Source of the DNA: RUG11272 sp045226335
Lineage (GTDB): Bacteria > Bacillota > Clostridia > Christensenellales > Aristaeellaceae
Direction: 5' to 3'
DNA length: 6,641 nucleotides
Assembly (NCBI GenBank): GCA_045226335.1
Contig: JBGVCH010000013.1
Location: 1 to 6,641, forward strand
This document shows positions 6,232 to 6,641 of the stretch, piece by piece. The number at the start of each line of letters is the position of its first letter. Positions within the stretch are counted from its first letter, which is position 1. A program made the position numbers and the translations under genes. The notes under the pieces were generated by a model that saw only the letters and a list, made by a program, of their open reading frames with translations, made no database searches and was not told where the DNA came from.

Positions 6232-6235
6232 GGAG
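6230..6235 (+). promoter_or_regulatory. Ribosome binding site overlapping the upstream stop codon
   Basis: GAGGAG lies 8 nt before the acetyltransferase ATG at 6244 and overlaps the TGA (6229-6231) of the deaminase-like gene, an arrangement that favours translational coupling. An ATG at 6237 is too close to this site and runs only seven codons before a stop. Confidence 0.7.
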
Positions 6236-6243
6236 CATGCCGC

Positions 6244-6641
6244 ATGGAAGCCATCTTTGAGACGAAACACCTGCACACGCGGAGATTCAGGGCGGAAGAC
6301 GCGCCGCGGCTCTGGCGGATCCACCTGGACGAAGAGGTAAAGCGATGGATCCCCAACGAGAGCTATGCGGACGAGGCGGAGGCCCGGGAGGCGGTGGGCT
6401 TTTTCGCCGGCTGCGCGGACCGGCATGAGCTGCCCTATGTGCTGGCGGTGGAATTGAAGGAGACCGGCGAGCTGATCGGCGACGCGGGCATCAACGAGGT
6501 GGAGGGAAAGCCGGACGAGGTGGAGATCGGCTTTGTGATCGGCCCGGGGTTCCGCGGAAAGGGCTATGCCACCGAGCTGGTGGAGGCGATGACGGCCTTC
6601 GCCGAGACGGCCTTCGGGGTGAAGACCCTGTACGGCAGGGT
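6244..6641 (+). CDS. GNAT-family N-acetyltransferase (RimJ/RimL-like), 5' part
   Basis: The visible 132 codons encode most of a GNAT acetyltransferase, which moves the acetyl group of acetyl-CoA onto an amine of a protein or small molecule. The N-terminus (ETKHLHTRRFRAEDAPRLWRI) is the typical L.TRR...ED opening of the RimJ/RimL-like branch. The central strands LPYVLAVELKETGELIGDAGI and VEIGFVI lead to the acetyl-CoA pyrophosphate-binding loop GPGFRGKGYATE, the family's R/Q-x-x-G-x-G/A motif. The following helix (LVEAMTAFAETAFGV) fits as well. The frame is open at the window edge, so about 30-50 residues are missing. The gene lies 12 nt behind the deaminase-like gene with a coupled ribosome binding site, so the two are co-expressed. 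The substrate cannot be told from sequence; RimJ/L-type relatives act on ribosomal proteins, antibiotics or amino-acid-like molecules. Confidence 0.92.
   Translation, partial: MEAIFETKHLHTRRFRAEDAPRLWRIHLDEEVKRWIPNESYADEAEAREAVGFFAGCADRHELPYVLAVELKETGELIGDAGINEVEGKPDEVEIGFVIGPGFRGKGYATELVEAMTAFAETAFGVKTLYGR

Noticed and set aside
2362..6426. A very long minus-strand open frame (about 1350 codons) that includes the GH5 gene and runs antisense through the deaminase-like gene.
   Set aside because: Upstream of 3588 it is antisense to a clearly real gene and has low-complexity Val/Gln/Gly/Asp-rich translation typical of GC-rich shadow frames. The GH5 start at 3588 has a ribosome binding site and signal peptide.
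1..6641. CRISPR arrays, insertion sequences, tRNA or rRNA genes, phage genes.
   Set aside because: No spaced direct repeats, transposase motifs, terminal inverted repeats, cloverleaf-like sequences or phage structural genes were seen on either strand.

Overview
The window is GC-rich and densely coded, with strong AGGAGG-type ribosome binding sites before most genes. It carries a single-chain glycyl-tRNA synthetase, a secreted plant-polysaccharide hydrolase, and a large adenosine-deaminase-like protein. Together these suggest a high-GC member of the Clostridia (Eubacteriales/Christensenellales type) from a gut or rumen community. That placement is inference from gene content and style; no taxonomic marker was compared.

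Layout. (1) 2-706, plus strand: 3' end of a glycyl-tRNA synthetase gene, followed by a perfect 15-bp-stem terminator (722-768) that reads as bidirectional. (2) 769-913: a less GC-rich spacer with two tandem 7-bp hairpins of unknown role. (3) 914-3588, minus strand: a probable three-gene unit transcribed towards the terminator, in the order GH5 glycoside hydrolase, GyrI-like effector-binding protein, S41-family peptidase. (4) 3589-3762: divergent intergenic region with a plausible extended -10 promoter for the plus strand. (5) 3763-6641, plus strand: an 822-residue protein with an N-terminal unknown region, an adenosine/AMP-deaminase-type amidohydrolase core with a large insertion, and a C-terminal Rossmann-like (possibly SLOG-like) domain. 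It is translationally coupled to a GNAT acetyltransferase that runs off the window.

The most striking observation is in the GH5 gene. Every hallmark residue of a GH5 cellulase is present in one intact, signal-peptide-bearing reading frame, but the order is circularly permuted. The last barrel strand/helix segment (the aromatic-D motif and the terminal NR...P...V.AIM helix) lies directly after the signal peptide, before strand 1. The protein then stops 12 residues after the catalytic nucleophile of strand 7. The joined ends would restore the normal GH5 spacing. I know of no described natural GH5 with this permutation, but I could not search.

The second point of interest is the deaminase-like protein. 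It keeps the metal ligands and catalytic Glu/His, but has Gly where classical adenosine deaminases carry the second Asp of the TDD motif, and it is fused to a nucleotide-binding-like domain. Nucleotide metabolism and nucleotide-signal or defence roles are both possible; nothing here proves either.
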